From Pararhodobacter sp. CCB-MM2 (GTDB lineage: Bacteria > Pseudomonadota > Alphaproteobacteria > Rhodobacterales > Rhodobacteraceae), in assembly GCF_001691415.1 (NCBI RefSeq), contig NZ_LRRR01000025.1, positions 1-64,000 of the forward strand: 64,000 nt of DNA, written 5' to 3'. Position 1 is the first letter of the stretch, and every line of letters starts with the position of its first letter. A program made the position numbers and the translations under genes. Shown piece after piece: positions 43,666-52,010 of this stretch. The notes beneath the pieces were generated by a model that was given only the letters and a program-made list of their open reading frames with translations, did no database searches and had not been told where the DNA came from.

Positions 43666-45705
43666 TCAGCGCCGCCACAGCCAGGCATAGCTGGCAAAAA
43701 CCCCCTGAAGCTTCGCCAGCGCCCTGAGGCGCGGCGATCCGCGCCCCGTGAGGCCATGCGCCAGCCGCTCGACCGCCAGTTCGGGCGGGCAGGGCTGACG
43801 GGTGACCGGGTCCAGATAACGCGGATAGGCGATCAGCGTCGCATGCACCAACTGGTCCAGCGTCGGGCGTGGCTGAACGGCCAGCCGGCGCTCGGGCACC
43901 GGGCTGCGATCCTCGGTCAAGCCCCAGCCCGCATAGAAGGGCGCGCCCAGCGTCGTGACCGGCAGGCCCCGCATCAGGGCCTCGAACCCCAGACCCGAGG
44001 TCATGGTCCAGACGGCATCCGCCATCCCCAAAGCCTCGGCCGCGTCGACGCGGTCCAGCACCAGATCCGCCAATTCCGCGGCCTCGCCCAAGGCACCGGG
44101 CCGCAGACCCGCCTCGATATCGGGATGGGGTTTATACAGCAGGATCGCCTCGGGATGGGCCGCGCGCGTGGCCTCCAGCAAGGCACGGTTGGTCCAGACC
44201 TCGCCCGCGCCGAGACGGATCGAGGCATCGTCCTCGACCTGTCCGGGCACGAGGATCACCGTGGCCCCCGGCCGTTCCCCACGCAGGGCCGCAACCCGGG
44301 CCTTGGCCTCTCCTGCCGCGCCGCCGAGGTTGTATTTGCTCAGCCCGCTGTCGAGGATCGTCGCCCGCAGCCACAGGGCGCGTTCCTCGGCCGCGGCGTC
44401 GAGGGGCGTGGCGATCAGCCGTTCCAGCCGGCTTTCGCGGCTGGGGTCGTAATAGATCCCGAGGTCGTCGACGGCCAGCGAAAGGGGCGGCACCAGCTCG
44501 GCCCCCAAGCCCTTCGAGCGCAGGAAGCCATCCTCGACCCGCAACCCGTCGAACCCTTCGGGTGCGCGGGAGGCCCAGGCGAGGGTCGCGCCCTCGTCGC
44601 TGAAACGGACCGGGTGGTGTGTGCCGAAGAAGGCCTGCAGATGCGGGCGTTTCCAGCGGCGCATGCCGGCTGCGACATGGCCGGCATGGTCCTGACGATA
44701 GACCTTGAGCCGCGCTTCCATCTGGTCGAGCACTTCCTCGAACAGGCACAGCCGGTCGCGCAGCGGGTCGTACCAGACTGGATAGACCAGCATCGCCAGC
44801 GCGAACAATTGTACGCGGGTCAGGTCGCGACCGCGGCGGGGCGGCGGGATCTCGTCGCCGCTGAGGCCCCAGCCGGCATAGAAGGGATGGCCGAAGACGC
44901 GCGGGCGATGCCCGGCGAGAATGGCCTCGAACCCCATCTGCGACGAGACGGTATAGACCGCGACCGCGCCCTCCAGCAGGGCCTGCGGGCTATGCGCCCC
45001 CTCAACGAAAGAGACGCGACCGATGGCGTCTTCGGGCTGGTAATGGCCGGGGCGTTGGCCGCCCGTGGTCTCGGGATGGGCGCGGATCAACACCCGCGCG
45101 CCGGGGTTTTCGTCCAGCGCGGCGTTCAGCATGTCGCGGAAGCGGCGATTGATCGCGGCCTCGTCACCGATGCCGCCATGGGTCAGCGAGGCATCGCCGC
45201 GCACCTGGTCGACGACGAGCACGTAGCCCGGTTCGGGCGGGGGCAGAGTGGGGTCGTGGGCGTTGTATTTGGACAGGCCAAGGGCGCGCATCCGCTCCAA
45301 AGTGCTGCGGGCGCGGGCGATCAGCGGGCCGTCGTCCAACGGATGGGTCTGCAAAAGCAGCTCCAATTCCGACGGCTGGGCGGGATCGTAATGCAGGCCG
45401 AGCGCGTCGACGAGCAGGCCCATCGGCGGCTCATTGCCCTGACGACCGGGGTGGAGCGAGCGGATCCAGGCGTCCTCGATCCGCCACAGCGGCGCACCCG
45501 AGCGCGCCGCGAGCCATTCGGCGCGCCAGGCACGGGGGCTGTGGCCCCAGGCCACCACGGCATCGCCCGGCGAAGGCCAGCCGGCGCGGGGGCGCGACAG
45601 GGACAGGTCCAGAATGCGCCGGATGCGCCGCGCCTGCGCGCCGGGGCCCAGAAAGCCCAGGCTCGCGGCGATCAGGCGGCGGGGCGGCGCGTCCTCATGC
45701 TCCAT
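43666..45705 (-). CDS. kpsC: Capsule polysaccharide biosynthesis protein KpsC (beta-Kdo transferase)
   Basis: A 679-residue cytoplasmic protein made of two related glycosyltransferase halves. Repeated motifs show the duplication: GLSKYN at 143-148 and 454-459, AHPE/PHPD at 209-212 and 526-529, and FYAGWGL at 275-281 and 590-596. In E. coli and other species KpsC, with KpsS, builds the poly-Kdo linker on phosphatidylglycerol that anchors group 2 capsules. It sits 16 bp after the export lipoprotein gene on the same strand, with kpsS further upstream. Confidence 0.92.
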   Translation of the reverse strand: MEHEDAPPRRLIAASLGFLGPGAQARRIRRILDLSLSRPRAGWPSPGDAVVAWGHSPRAWRAEWLAARSGAPLWRIEDAWIRSLHPGRQGNEPPMGLLVDALGLHYDPAQPSELELLLQTHPLDDGPLIARARSTLERMRALGLSKYNAHDPTLPPPEPGYVLVVDQVRGDASLTHGGIGDEAAINRRFRDMLNAALDENPGARVLIRAHPETTGGQRPGHYQPEDAIGRVSFVEGAHSPQALLEGAVAVYTVSSQMGFEAILAGHRPRVFGHPFYAGWGLSGDEIPPPRRGRDLTRVQLFALAMLVYPVWYDPLRDRLCLFEEVLDQMEARLKVYRQDHAGHVAAGMRRWKRPHLQAFFGTHHPVRFSDEGATLAWASRAPEGFDGLRVEDGFLRSKGLGAELVPPLSLAVDDLGIYYDPSRESRLERLIATPLDAAAEERALWLRATILDSGLSKYNLGGAAGEAKARVAALRGERPGATVILVPGQVEDDASIRLGAGEVWTNRALLEATRAAHPEAILLYKPHPDIEAGLRPGALGEAAELADLVLDRVDAAEALGMADAVWTMTSGLGFEALMRGLPVTTLGAPFYAGWGLTEDRSPVPERRLAVQPRPTLDQLVHATLIAYPRYLDPVTRQPCPPELAVERLAHGLTGRGSPRLRALAKLQGVFASYAWLWRR

Positions 45706-45721
45706 GACGCGGCGAGGACAA

Positions 45722-46870
45722 TCAGCCGCCGCTGCTGGCGCGGTTGTAGGTGGTCACCGCGGTGCCGGTGGCGCTGAGCGTGCCCGACAGCGTGGCGATC
45801 TGACGGTTCCACGCCACCGAGGAGGCCTCGGTCACATAGATCGTGTCGCCGTCGCGGATCTGGAAGTCGCGGGCCATGAACATGCCGTTCGGCGCGGTCA
45901 GGTCCAGCACATAGACGATCCGGGTGTCGGTCTGCAGGTTCGGCTGGCCAAGAACGTTGCGCGCCACCTCGACGGGTTCGTCGCGGAAGACGAAGACCCC
46001 GGTCGGGTCGGCGCGGGTGGCATCAAGGCCGCCGACCTGCGCGAGGGCCTCGATCGCGGTCAGCTGACGCTGGTCGAAGGTCACGAGGGCCTGCTCGCCG
46101 GTCGCGCCCAGAACCGTGAAACGGCGCTGGTCGGCCTCGACGAAGATACGGTCGCCGCCGCGCATGGCGATGTCGAGCTGCGGGTATTCGAACAGGTCTT
46201 CCAGCCAGATGCGGTCCGTCACCGAGCCGCGCGCGACCGAGACCACGGCGGTCTGGGTCTCGATGCTGACGCCGCCGGCAGTGGCCAGCATGGCGGTCAA
46301 ACGGCGGTTGGGACGCTCGATCGGATAGACGCCCTGGGCGCCGACGCGGCCGACGACGCTGACGGTCGCGCCGTCACCGCCAGTGCGGCTGACATAGACC
46401 TGCGGGTCGGGCGTCTGCTGGTCCAGCTGTTCCGAGATCGCCGAGCGCAGGGCCTCGGGCGACTGGCCGGCGGCCCGAACGCGGCCGGCGAAGGGGACGT
46501 AGATGTAGCCTTGGTCGTCGACCTGAAGCTCGGTGAGCTGCGCGCCGCGCGTATCGACGGAGGTCAGCAATCCCTCGGGCACGTTCTCGTAGACGGTCAC
46601 GGAGACGGTGTCGCCGGTGCGGATGGTGTCGCCGCCCAACAGGCGCGCCTGCCGCAGCGAATCCGAGAAGCCGAGGGCCATGGGCACGTTGGCGGCGCGG
46701 TTCACGCGGTCACCGACAGCCACGATATAGGCATTGCCCTCCCGCATGACGGAGCCGGCGAAGATCTCGTTCATGTTGGGGCCGGGGCGCGGCGCGGTAC
46801 AGGCGCCAAGGGCCACCAAGAGCGCACCGAGCGCCAGCCGACGGGCGCGGCGCGAAGGTCTGACAATCAC
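45722..46870 (-). CDS. Polysaccharide export outer-membrane lipoprotein (Wza/KpsD type)
   Basis: A 382-residue lipoprotein: signal peptide with lipobox L21-G-A-C24, a polysaccharide export (PES) domain (about 80-165, GDTVSVTVYENVPEG), and two SLBB-like repeats (about 168-250, VSVVGRVGAQGVYPIERPN; and 255-345, FTVLGATGEQALVTF). It should form the outer-membrane capsule channel. The start is GTG 46870 with AAGGAG 8 nt upstream; no ATG fits. It precedes kpsC. The C-terminal end (WNRQIATLSGTLSATGTAV) is amphipathic. Confidence 0.9.
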   Translation of the reverse strand: MIVRPSRRARRLALGALLVALGACTAPRPGPNMNEIFAGSVMREGNAYIVAVGDRVNRAANVPMALGFSDSLRQARLLGGDTIRTGDTVSVTVYENVPEGLLTSVDTRGAQLTELQVDDQGYIYVPFAGRVRAAGQSPEALRSAISEQLDQQTPDPQVYVSRTGGDGATVSVVGRVGAQGVYPIERPNRRLTAMLATAGGVSIETQTAVVSVARGSVTDRIWLEDLFEYPQLDIAMRGGDRIFVEADQRRFTVLGATGEQALVTFDQRQLTAIEALAQVGGLDATRADPTGVFVFRDEPVEVARNVLGQPNLQTDTRIVYVLDLTAPNGMFMARDFQIRDGDTIYVTEASSVAWNRQIATLSGTLSATGTAVTTYNRASSGG

Positions 46871-46990
46871 TGCTCGGGCTCCTTGTATGGATCTGCCTCA
46901 AGTTTTTTGTGCAACTATACGCAGAAGCGCGAAAATTTCCAAGTGGGGATGTGCGGCGAGCGTTCCTGTCAGACAACAGGGGCGGGCCAT

Positions 46991-47044
46991 GGGGGCATCG
47001 AGCCCCCGGCGGCCCGGCGGAGGCTGCGCCTCCGCGGCGCGTGG
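46991..47044. other. Hairpin cluster between kpsS and the export gene
   Basis: In the 269-bp gap, GGGGGC-atcga-GCCCCC (46991-47007) and GCGGAGGC-tgc-GCCTCCGC (about 47021-47039) can form stems. On the minus strand they follow kpsS and could weaken read-through into the downstream export gene. No gene is supported in the gap. Confidence 0.5.
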
Positions 47045-47139
47045 CGGTGGGCGGTGCCTGCCTATTTAGCGTCGTGCGCGTGGGTCCGGTGCCGCATCTT
47101 GTGGCCCGGTCGCGGTCCATCAGCCCGGGGGACCCGTGG

Positions 47140-48429
47140 TCAGGGCAGCAGGCGCAGGTGTTGCCGGGGTGCCGCACTGCCGGCGATCAGGGCGTCGTAG
47201 GGATCTTCCGGCGACAGGATCATGTCGACGACCTGCCGGAGCAATTGCCGACGACCGGCCGCGGAATAGAAGCCGCCGGGAAGTTGCGAGCTTTCCAGCA
47301 GGAATCGGCGATAGTCCCGGTAGGCGCGCAGATCGGGGCGGGTTGGCTGTGCGAAGAATTCGGGCAGATCCTGGGTCGAGACGAACTCGGGCTTGTCATA
47401 GACCGCGGCGCCGAAGACCTTCAGCGGCATGCCGCGCCAGAGCACCTGTTGCGCCGCCGTCGAGTTCACGGTCACCGCCGAGCGCGCGTGGTTCAGAAGG
47501 CCCGCAAGCTTGCCGCCGCGGATGAAATGGACGCGGTGGGCAACCCCGGCCTCACGGGCGAGGCGGGCGATGTCGGCCTTCAGCTTGGTGCGGCCATCCT
47601 CAAGCGGATGGGCCTTGAAGACCAGATGGTGGTGGCGGGGCGCGCCTTCGGCAAAGCCGCGGATAGCGAGCTCAAGGAACTCGGTCATCGTCGAGAAGGG
47701 CGAGTGTTGCTGGAAGCTGCTGTCATGCTCCAGCTGCAGCAGGGCAAGGTGATAGGGGAAGCCGCCCAATCGTACCCGCCGCGTGGCGAGCCGCCGTTCG
47801 ATGGCGTGGAACGGCATGGCCAGCAAGCGCCCGAGGTGCAGGCGGAACTCCTGCCCGACATTCAGCGCGCGGTGGGGGCGGAAGCCGCGGTAGGCACGGT
47901 TCGCCAGCAGAATGCGCGCGTGATAGGCGGCGCCGTACCAGACGTGCTGACGCATGTCGCCCCAATGAGCGGGGGCATCGATCAGGTCGGTCTCGACGGT
48001 TTCCAGCGCCTTCTGCATCTGTGCCACGCTGAGGTCCATCAAGCGGGAATGCCCGTTCGAGCCACCGCGCTCATAGGTCACCCACCAGGGGCGCAGATAG
48101 CCTTCCTCGAAGACATGGACGCGGATCCCGCGGGCCTTGGCGCGGCGAACGGCCTCGGCATGGATGAAGCGGGTGTCGCCGTAGAGGACGAGGTCGGTGA
48201 TCCCCAGCGCCTCCAATTGCCCGTCAAAGTAGGCGGGCCAATCGTCTTGGGTGCCGGTGAAGGGCAGATAGCCCTCACGCCCCCAATAGGCTTGGTCGCC
48301 CCGGTTGAAGCCCACGCGCCAGACCTCGGCCCCCGCCTGACGCAGCATGGCGCCCAGTTCCCGGAAGAAGGGCCCGTGCGGCCCCTGAAGGAAGAGGAAG
48401 CGGCGATCGTCGCCGGTGGTGCGGATCAT
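47140..48429 (-). CDS. kpsS: Capsule polysaccharide biosynthesis protein KpsS
   Basis: A 429-residue glycosyltransferase of the KpsS/LipB family. It starts RRFLFLQGPHGPFFREL and contains VHVFEEGYLRPWWVTYE, a hallmark of the family, then HLVFKAHPLEDGR and VTVNSTAAQQVL in the sugar-nucleotide lobe. KpsS adds the first Kdo to phosphatidylglycerol before KpsC extends it. It lies upstream of the export lipoprotein and kpsC on the same strand but with a 269-bp gap. The ABC exporter parts (KpsM, KpsT, KpsE) are not in the window. Confidence 0.92.
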   Translation of the reverse strand: MIRTTGDDRRFLFLQGPHGPFFRELGAMLRQAGAEVWRVGFNRGDQAYWGREGYLPFTGTQDDWPAYFDGQLEALGITDLVLYGDTRFIHAEAVRRAKARGIRVHVFEEGYLRPWWVTYERGGSNGHSRLMDLSVAQMQKALETVETDLIDAPAHWGDMRQHVWYGAAYHARILLANRAYRGFRPHRALNVGQEFRLHLGRLLAMPFHAIERRLATRRVRLGGFPYHLALLQLEHDSSFQQHSPFSTMTEFLELAIRGFAEGAPRHHHLVFKAHPLEDGRTKLKADIARLAREAGVAHRVHFIRGGKLAGLLNHARSAVTVNSTAAQQVLWRGMPLKVFGAAVYDKPEFVSTQDLPEFFAQPTRPDLRAYRDYRRFLLESSQLPGGFYSAAGRRQLLRQVVDMILSPEDPYDALIAGSAAPRQHLRLLP

Positions 48430-48585
48430 GGGCCTGTGCCTGGTGCTGTTGCCTGCTTATGTCCCGGTTCAAGGCGCCGGATGGGGTGTTCCCCTTGGCG
48501 CAAAAGGATGCCAGAGATTGGCCAAGGCATAAACCCCGATGATGGCTGAAAGAAGGCCCGGGGCAGAGACAACGAAGGGGAAGCC

Positions 48586-49197
48586 ATGTTCACCGGAATC
48601 ATCACCGATATCGGCGAGGTCCTCGCCGTGGAGCAGCGCGGCGACCTGCGGGCGCGGATCGGCACGGCCTATGACGTGGACGGGATCGAGATCGGCGCCT
48701 CCATCGCTTGCGACGGGGTTTGCCTGACGGTGGTGGCGCTGGGCCGTGAGCCGATGAACTGGTTCGACGTGGATATCTCGGCCGAGACGGTGATGAAGAC
48801 CGCGATCGGCCGGAACTCCTGGGCCGTCGGCAAACGTCTGAACCTGGAGCGCGCGCTGAAGGTCGGGGATGAGCTGGGCGGGCATATCGTCTCGGGTCAT
48901 GTCGACGGCGTGGCCGAGGTGATCGGGATGGTGACCGAAGGGGACTCGACCCGCGTGACCTTCCGCGCTCCCGAGGAGCTGGCGCGTTTCATCGCCCCCA
49001 AGGGGTCGGTGGCGCTGAACGGCACGTCGCTGACGGTGAACGAGGTGCAGGGGCGCGAGTTCGGTGTGAACCTGATCCCGCATACGCAGCAGGTCACGAC
49101 CTGGGGCGACATCGGGGTGGGCGACGCGATCAATCTGGAGATCGATACGCTGGCCCGCTACGTCGCCCGCATGCGCGATTGGGATCAGTCGCTCTGA
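48586..49197 (+). CDS. ribE: Riboflavin synthase alpha chain
   Basis: A 203-residue enzyme that dismutates two 6,7-dimethyl-8-ribityllumazines to riboflavin. Two lumazine-binding repeats are present: MFTGIITDIGEVLAVE to about residue 97, and GGHIVSGHVDGVAEVI to about 195. Each holds the expected Ser/Thr-Val patterns (CDGVCLTVV; LNGTSLTVNEV). GGGGAAGCC lies just before the ATG. Other rib genes are not adjacent, and I see no FMN riboswitch upstream. Confidence 0.95.
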   Translation: MFTGIITDIGEVLAVEQRGDLRARIGTAYDVDGIEIGASIACDGVCLTVVALGREPMNWFDVDISAETVMKTAIGRNSWAVGKRLNLERALKVGDELGGHIVSGHVDGVAEVIGMVTEGDSTRVTFRAPEELARFIAPKGSVALNGTSLTVNEVQGREFGVNLIPHTQQVTTWGDIGVGDAINLEIDTLARYVARMRDWDQSL

Positions 49198-49294
49198 GGG
49201 GAGAGGGGGCGGCCGAACCGCGCTCCCACCCACCCACCCCGCGCGCTTCGGCCGCCCGCGCCGACTTGACTGCCTTCGGCTGTTGGGCAGGTTG

Positions 49295-49370
49295 CCGTGA
49301 GTATTTCACGCAGAGTGATGAGACGTGGGGCGCGCGATGAGGGGCCTTGAGTATTTGTGACAAGGTGAGA
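49295..49370 (-). repeat. Dispersed intergenic repeat, copies D and E
   Basis: Two short copies in tandem: CCGTGAGTATTTCACG (from 49295) ending in GATGA, and CCTTGAGTATTTGTGACAAG (from 49345). On the minus strand each gives an AAATACTC core, as in copy B. They point against copy C at 49390. The whole gap 49198-49660 (463 bp) holds only repeats and GC-rich hairpins; no gene is seen. Confidence 0.6.
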
Positions 49371-49389
49371 ATGCCTCGCCACGCTCCTC

Positions 49390-49530
49390 TCATCTTCGTT
49401 CCTGAATTATCCTGGGGGGTGAGGGCCGCCCGGAGGGAGCGCCAGTGGCGCGCCCTTAAGCTCGAACGCCTGAGGCGTAAGCCGAGGGCCGGGAGAGCCC
49501 GCAGGGCGAGGGGGGCAGCGCCCCCCCCCC
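49390..49530 (+). repeat. Dispersed GC-rich intergenic repeat, copy C (long)
   Basis: TCATCTTCGTTCCTGAATTA, TCCTGGGGGGTGAG, then inverted repeats GCGCCagtGGCGC and ACGCCTgAGGCGT, and a final GGGGGGCAGCGCCCCCC stem. The first 34 bases match copy A (minus strand, 9844-9877) at 28 positions, and the closing stem matches too. Confidence 0.7.
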
Positions 49531-49660
49531 TTCTTCCGTCGCCCGAGACCTGCGTGGCGGAGCCATGCCGGGTGAGGGAGAAACCCCTCCGGCCACTACC
49601 CGCCCTTGACCCGCGCCCGCCCGGGCGTCAGGTAAGTCCGGCAACAGACCGGAGAGCTTC

Positions 49661-50659
49661 ATGCAAAAGCGCAGACTGGGATCCTCGGGGATCGAACTCT
49701 CGGCCATCGGCTATGGCGCGATGTCCTTCTCGGATTTCTACGGACCCACCAGCGAGGAGGCCTCGCACGCGATCCTCGACCTGATGCGGGAGCGGGGCGT
49801 GAGCCATCTCGACACCGCCAATGTCTATGGCGGCGGGCGGTCCGAGCGTTGGATTGGCTCGTATCTGGCGAAGAACCCCAGCGCGCGGGATGAGTTCGTC
49901 ATTGCCACCAAAGCCTCGATCACCACGGGCGCCGACGGCAAGCGGGCGCTCTCGAATGATCCGGCGCATCTGGAGGCCGAGCTCGACAAGAGCCTTCAGA
50001 AGCTTGGCGTCGATCATGTCGACCTGTTCTACATCCACCGTCGCGAGGCCGCCCGGCCGATCGAGGAAGTGGCCGAGACGCTCGCGCGGCTGAAGGCCTC
50101 GGGCAAGACCCGCGCGGTCGGTTTCTCCGAGATCGCGCCGGCTTCGTTGCGCCGCGCCGCTGCGGTGACCCATATCGATGCCGTGCAGTCGGAATACTCC
50201 TTGCAGACCCGCTCGCCCGAGCTGGGCCTCGTGCAGGCCTGCTCCGAGCTGGGCACGGCGCTGGTGGCGTTCTCGCCGGTCGGGCGGTCGCTGCTCACGG
50301 ATCACCCGATCCTGCCCGACCGCATCACCGAGATCCCGTTCATGGCCTCGAACCCGCGCTTCCAGCCGGGCAATCACGAGGCCAATCTGAAGATCACCGA
50401 CGGCTTCCGCGCCCTTGCGGCCGAGATGGGGGAGCCCGCCGCGGCTTTGGCCAATGCCTGGCTTCTGACGCGGGGCGAGCATGTGTTGCCGATCCCCGGC
50501 ACGCGCTCGGTCGAGCATTTCAAGGAATGTCTGCGCGGGGCCGAGATTACTCTTACCGCCGAGGACGTTGCCCGGATTGAGGCCGTTCTGCCGGTCGGCT
50601 GGGCGCATGGCGACCGCTATGACGATGCGCAATGGATCGGGCCCGAGCGCTATTGCTGA
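49661..50659 (+). CDS. Aldo/keto reductase
   Basis: A 332-residue TIM-barrel NADPH-dependent oxidoreductase of the AKR class close to plant and bacterial perakine reductase/YakC types. The catalytic tetrad is seen as Asp in LDTANVYG, Tyr in the same motif, Lys in VIATKAS and His in LFYIHRRE. The NADP-binding C-terminus is PIPGTRSVEHFKECL. A GGAGAG site lies just before the ATG. The natural substrate is unknown. Confidence 0.92.
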   Translation: MQKRRLGSSGIELSAIGYGAMSFSDFYGPTSEEASHAILDLMRERGVSHLDTANVYGGGRSERWIGSYLAKNPSARDEFVIATKASITTGADGKRALSNDPAHLEAELDKSLQKLGVDHVDLFYIHRREAARPIEEVAETLARLKASGKTRAVGFSEIAPASLRRAAAVTHIDAVQSEYSLQTRSPELGLVQACSELGTALVAFSPVGRSLLTDHPILPDRITEIPFMASNPRFQPGNHEANLKITDGFRALAAEMGEPAAALANAWLLTRGEHVLPIPGTRSVEHFKECLRGAEITLTAEDVARIEAVLPVGWAHGDRYDDAQWIGPERYC

Positions 50660-50695
50660 CTTGAACGGCATCCCCGGGCAGGGTAGGCCCGTCGC

Positions 50696-50746
50696 ATGAA
50701 ACGCGCGATGTTCCCGACCCAGGCTTGGTGGTGGCTTCCCTCATAG
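50696..50746 (+). CDS. trpS leader peptide (three consecutive Trp codons)
   Basis: A 16-residue open frame, MKRAMFPTQAWWWLPS, ending in TAG at 50744-50746. The three TGG codons (50726-50734) lie just before an antiterminator segment, and trpS follows 115 bp later. This is the layout of ribosome-mediated attenuation: stalling at the Trp codons when charged tRNA-Trp is scarce. ATG 50708 could also serve as start (12 residues). The ribosome site (AGGG around 50680) is modest. Confidence 0.82.
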   Translation: MKRAMFPTQAWWWLPS

Positions 50747-50815
50747 GGCGGCCCGCGCGACATTGCGTTGATGTTTCACAACACAGGGGGCCGCCGCCAT
50801 GGGCGGCCTTTCGTG
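50747..50815 (+). promoter_or_regulatory. trpS transcription attenuator (antiterminator/terminator switch)
   Basis: Segment 2, GGCGGCC (50747-50753), and segment 4, GGCGGCC (50802-50808), are identical, and both complement segment 3, GGCCGCC (50789-50795). The 3:4 stem with a 6-nt loop is followed by TTT and acts as terminator; the 2:3 pairing removes it. A possible 1:2 pairing uses CGCGCG at 50702-50707 and 50754-50759. Segment 2 starts 13 nt after the last Trp codon, so a stalled ribosome leaves it free. Confidence 0.8.
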
Positions 50816-50861
50816 TATTCCGGCTTGTCCCTTGCGGTTCCCCGTCTCTCTGAGGACAGCC

Positions 50862-51875
50862 ATGACGACCCTTGATCCCCGACCCGTGATCCTGACCGGC
50901 GACCGCACAACCGGCCCGCTGCATATCGGCCATTACGCGGGTTCGCTCAGAAACCGCCTCGCGTTGCAGGACAGCCACCGACAATTCCTGCTGCTCGCCG
51001 ATACGCAGGCGCTGACGGACAATGCCCATGACCCGGCCAAGGTCCGGCGCAATGTGCTGGAGGTGGCGATGGATTACCTCGCGGTCGGCATCGACCCGGC
51101 GAAATCCACGATCTGCCTGCAATCGCACCTGCCCGCGCTGGCCGAGCTGTCGATGCTCTATCTCAACTTCGTCACCGTCGCCCGGCTGGAGCGCAATCCG
51201 ACGATCAAGGACGAGATCCGCCAGCGCGGTTTCGGGCGCGACATTCCGGCGGGCTTCCTGTGCTACCCGGCGGCGCAGGCGGCCGATATCACCGGCTTTC
51301 GCGCCACTGTCGTGCCGGTGGGCGAGGATCAGGCGCCCTTGATCGAACAGACGAACGAGATCGTCCGCCGCATCAACGCCGTCGCGGGCCAGTCCATCCT
51401 GCCCGAGGCGCAGGCGCTGATCCCTGAGGCCGGGCGGTTGCCGGGCATCGACGGGCGGGCGAAGATGTCGAAATCGGGCGGCAACGCCATCGCGCTCAAC
51501 GCCAGCCCTGACGAGATCGCCGCAGCGGTGCGGGCGATGTTCACCGATCCCGGCCATCTACGCGTCTCGGACCCCGGCTGCGTCGAGGGCAATGTCGTCT
51601 TCACCTATCTCGACGCCTTCGATCCCGACCGGGCCGAGGTCGAGGCCCTGAAGGCGCGCTACCGGGTAGGAGGCTTGGGCGACACGGTCATCAAGCGGCG
51701 GCTCGAAGGAATTCTTCAGGCGATGATCGCGCCGATCCGGGCGCGGCGGGCCGCTCTGGCGAAGGACCTCGGCTACGTCCTCTCGGTGGTGCGCGAGGGG
51801 ACTGAACGCGCCCGCGAGCGGACCGAGGAAACCAAGGCGCAGGTGATCGAGGCGCTGGGCCTGTTTCGGCTGTGA
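50862..51875 (+). CDS. trpS: Tryptophanyl-tRNA synthetase
   Basis: A 337-residue class Ic synthetase that charges tRNA-Trp. The signatures are GDRTTGPLHIGHYAGSL (HIGH at H21-IGH24) and K201-MSKS205. The GDRTTGPLH opening differs from the GIQPSGxLHLGN form that I recall for the usual proteobacterial TrpRS and resembles a second bacterial group that includes auxiliary, indolmycin-resistant enzymes. ATG 50862 is preceded by GAGGA. Expression is probably controlled by the attenuator immediately upstream. Whether the genome has another trpS cannot be seen here. Confidence 0.93.
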   Translation: MTTLDPRPVILTGDRTTGPLHIGHYAGSLRNRLALQDSHRQFLLLADTQALTDNAHDPAKVRRNVLEVAMDYLAVGIDPAKSTICLQSHLPALAELSMLYLNFVTVARLERNPTIKDEIRQRGFGRDIPAGFLCYPAAQAADITGFRATVVPVGEDQAPLIEQTNEIVRRINAVAGQSILPEAQALIPEAGRLPGIDGRAKMSKSGGNAIALNASPDEIAAAVRAMFTDPGHLRVSDPGCVEGNVVFTYLDAFDPDRAEVEALKARYRVGGLGDTVIKRRLEGILQAMIAPIRARRAALAKDLGYVLSVVREGTERARERTEETKAQVIEALGLFRL

Positions 51876-52010
51876 GGGGCTGGGGCGTCGCCGCGAGGGG
51901 GCGCCCGGTCACCGGCCCTCCGGGGCGGATGTGCGCAATTGTCGGGACTTGGCAATCTGTTGACAAGGAAACTCGTGGTGCCTTGGGCCTGTTGCGTAAG
52001 AGGTGTGACC

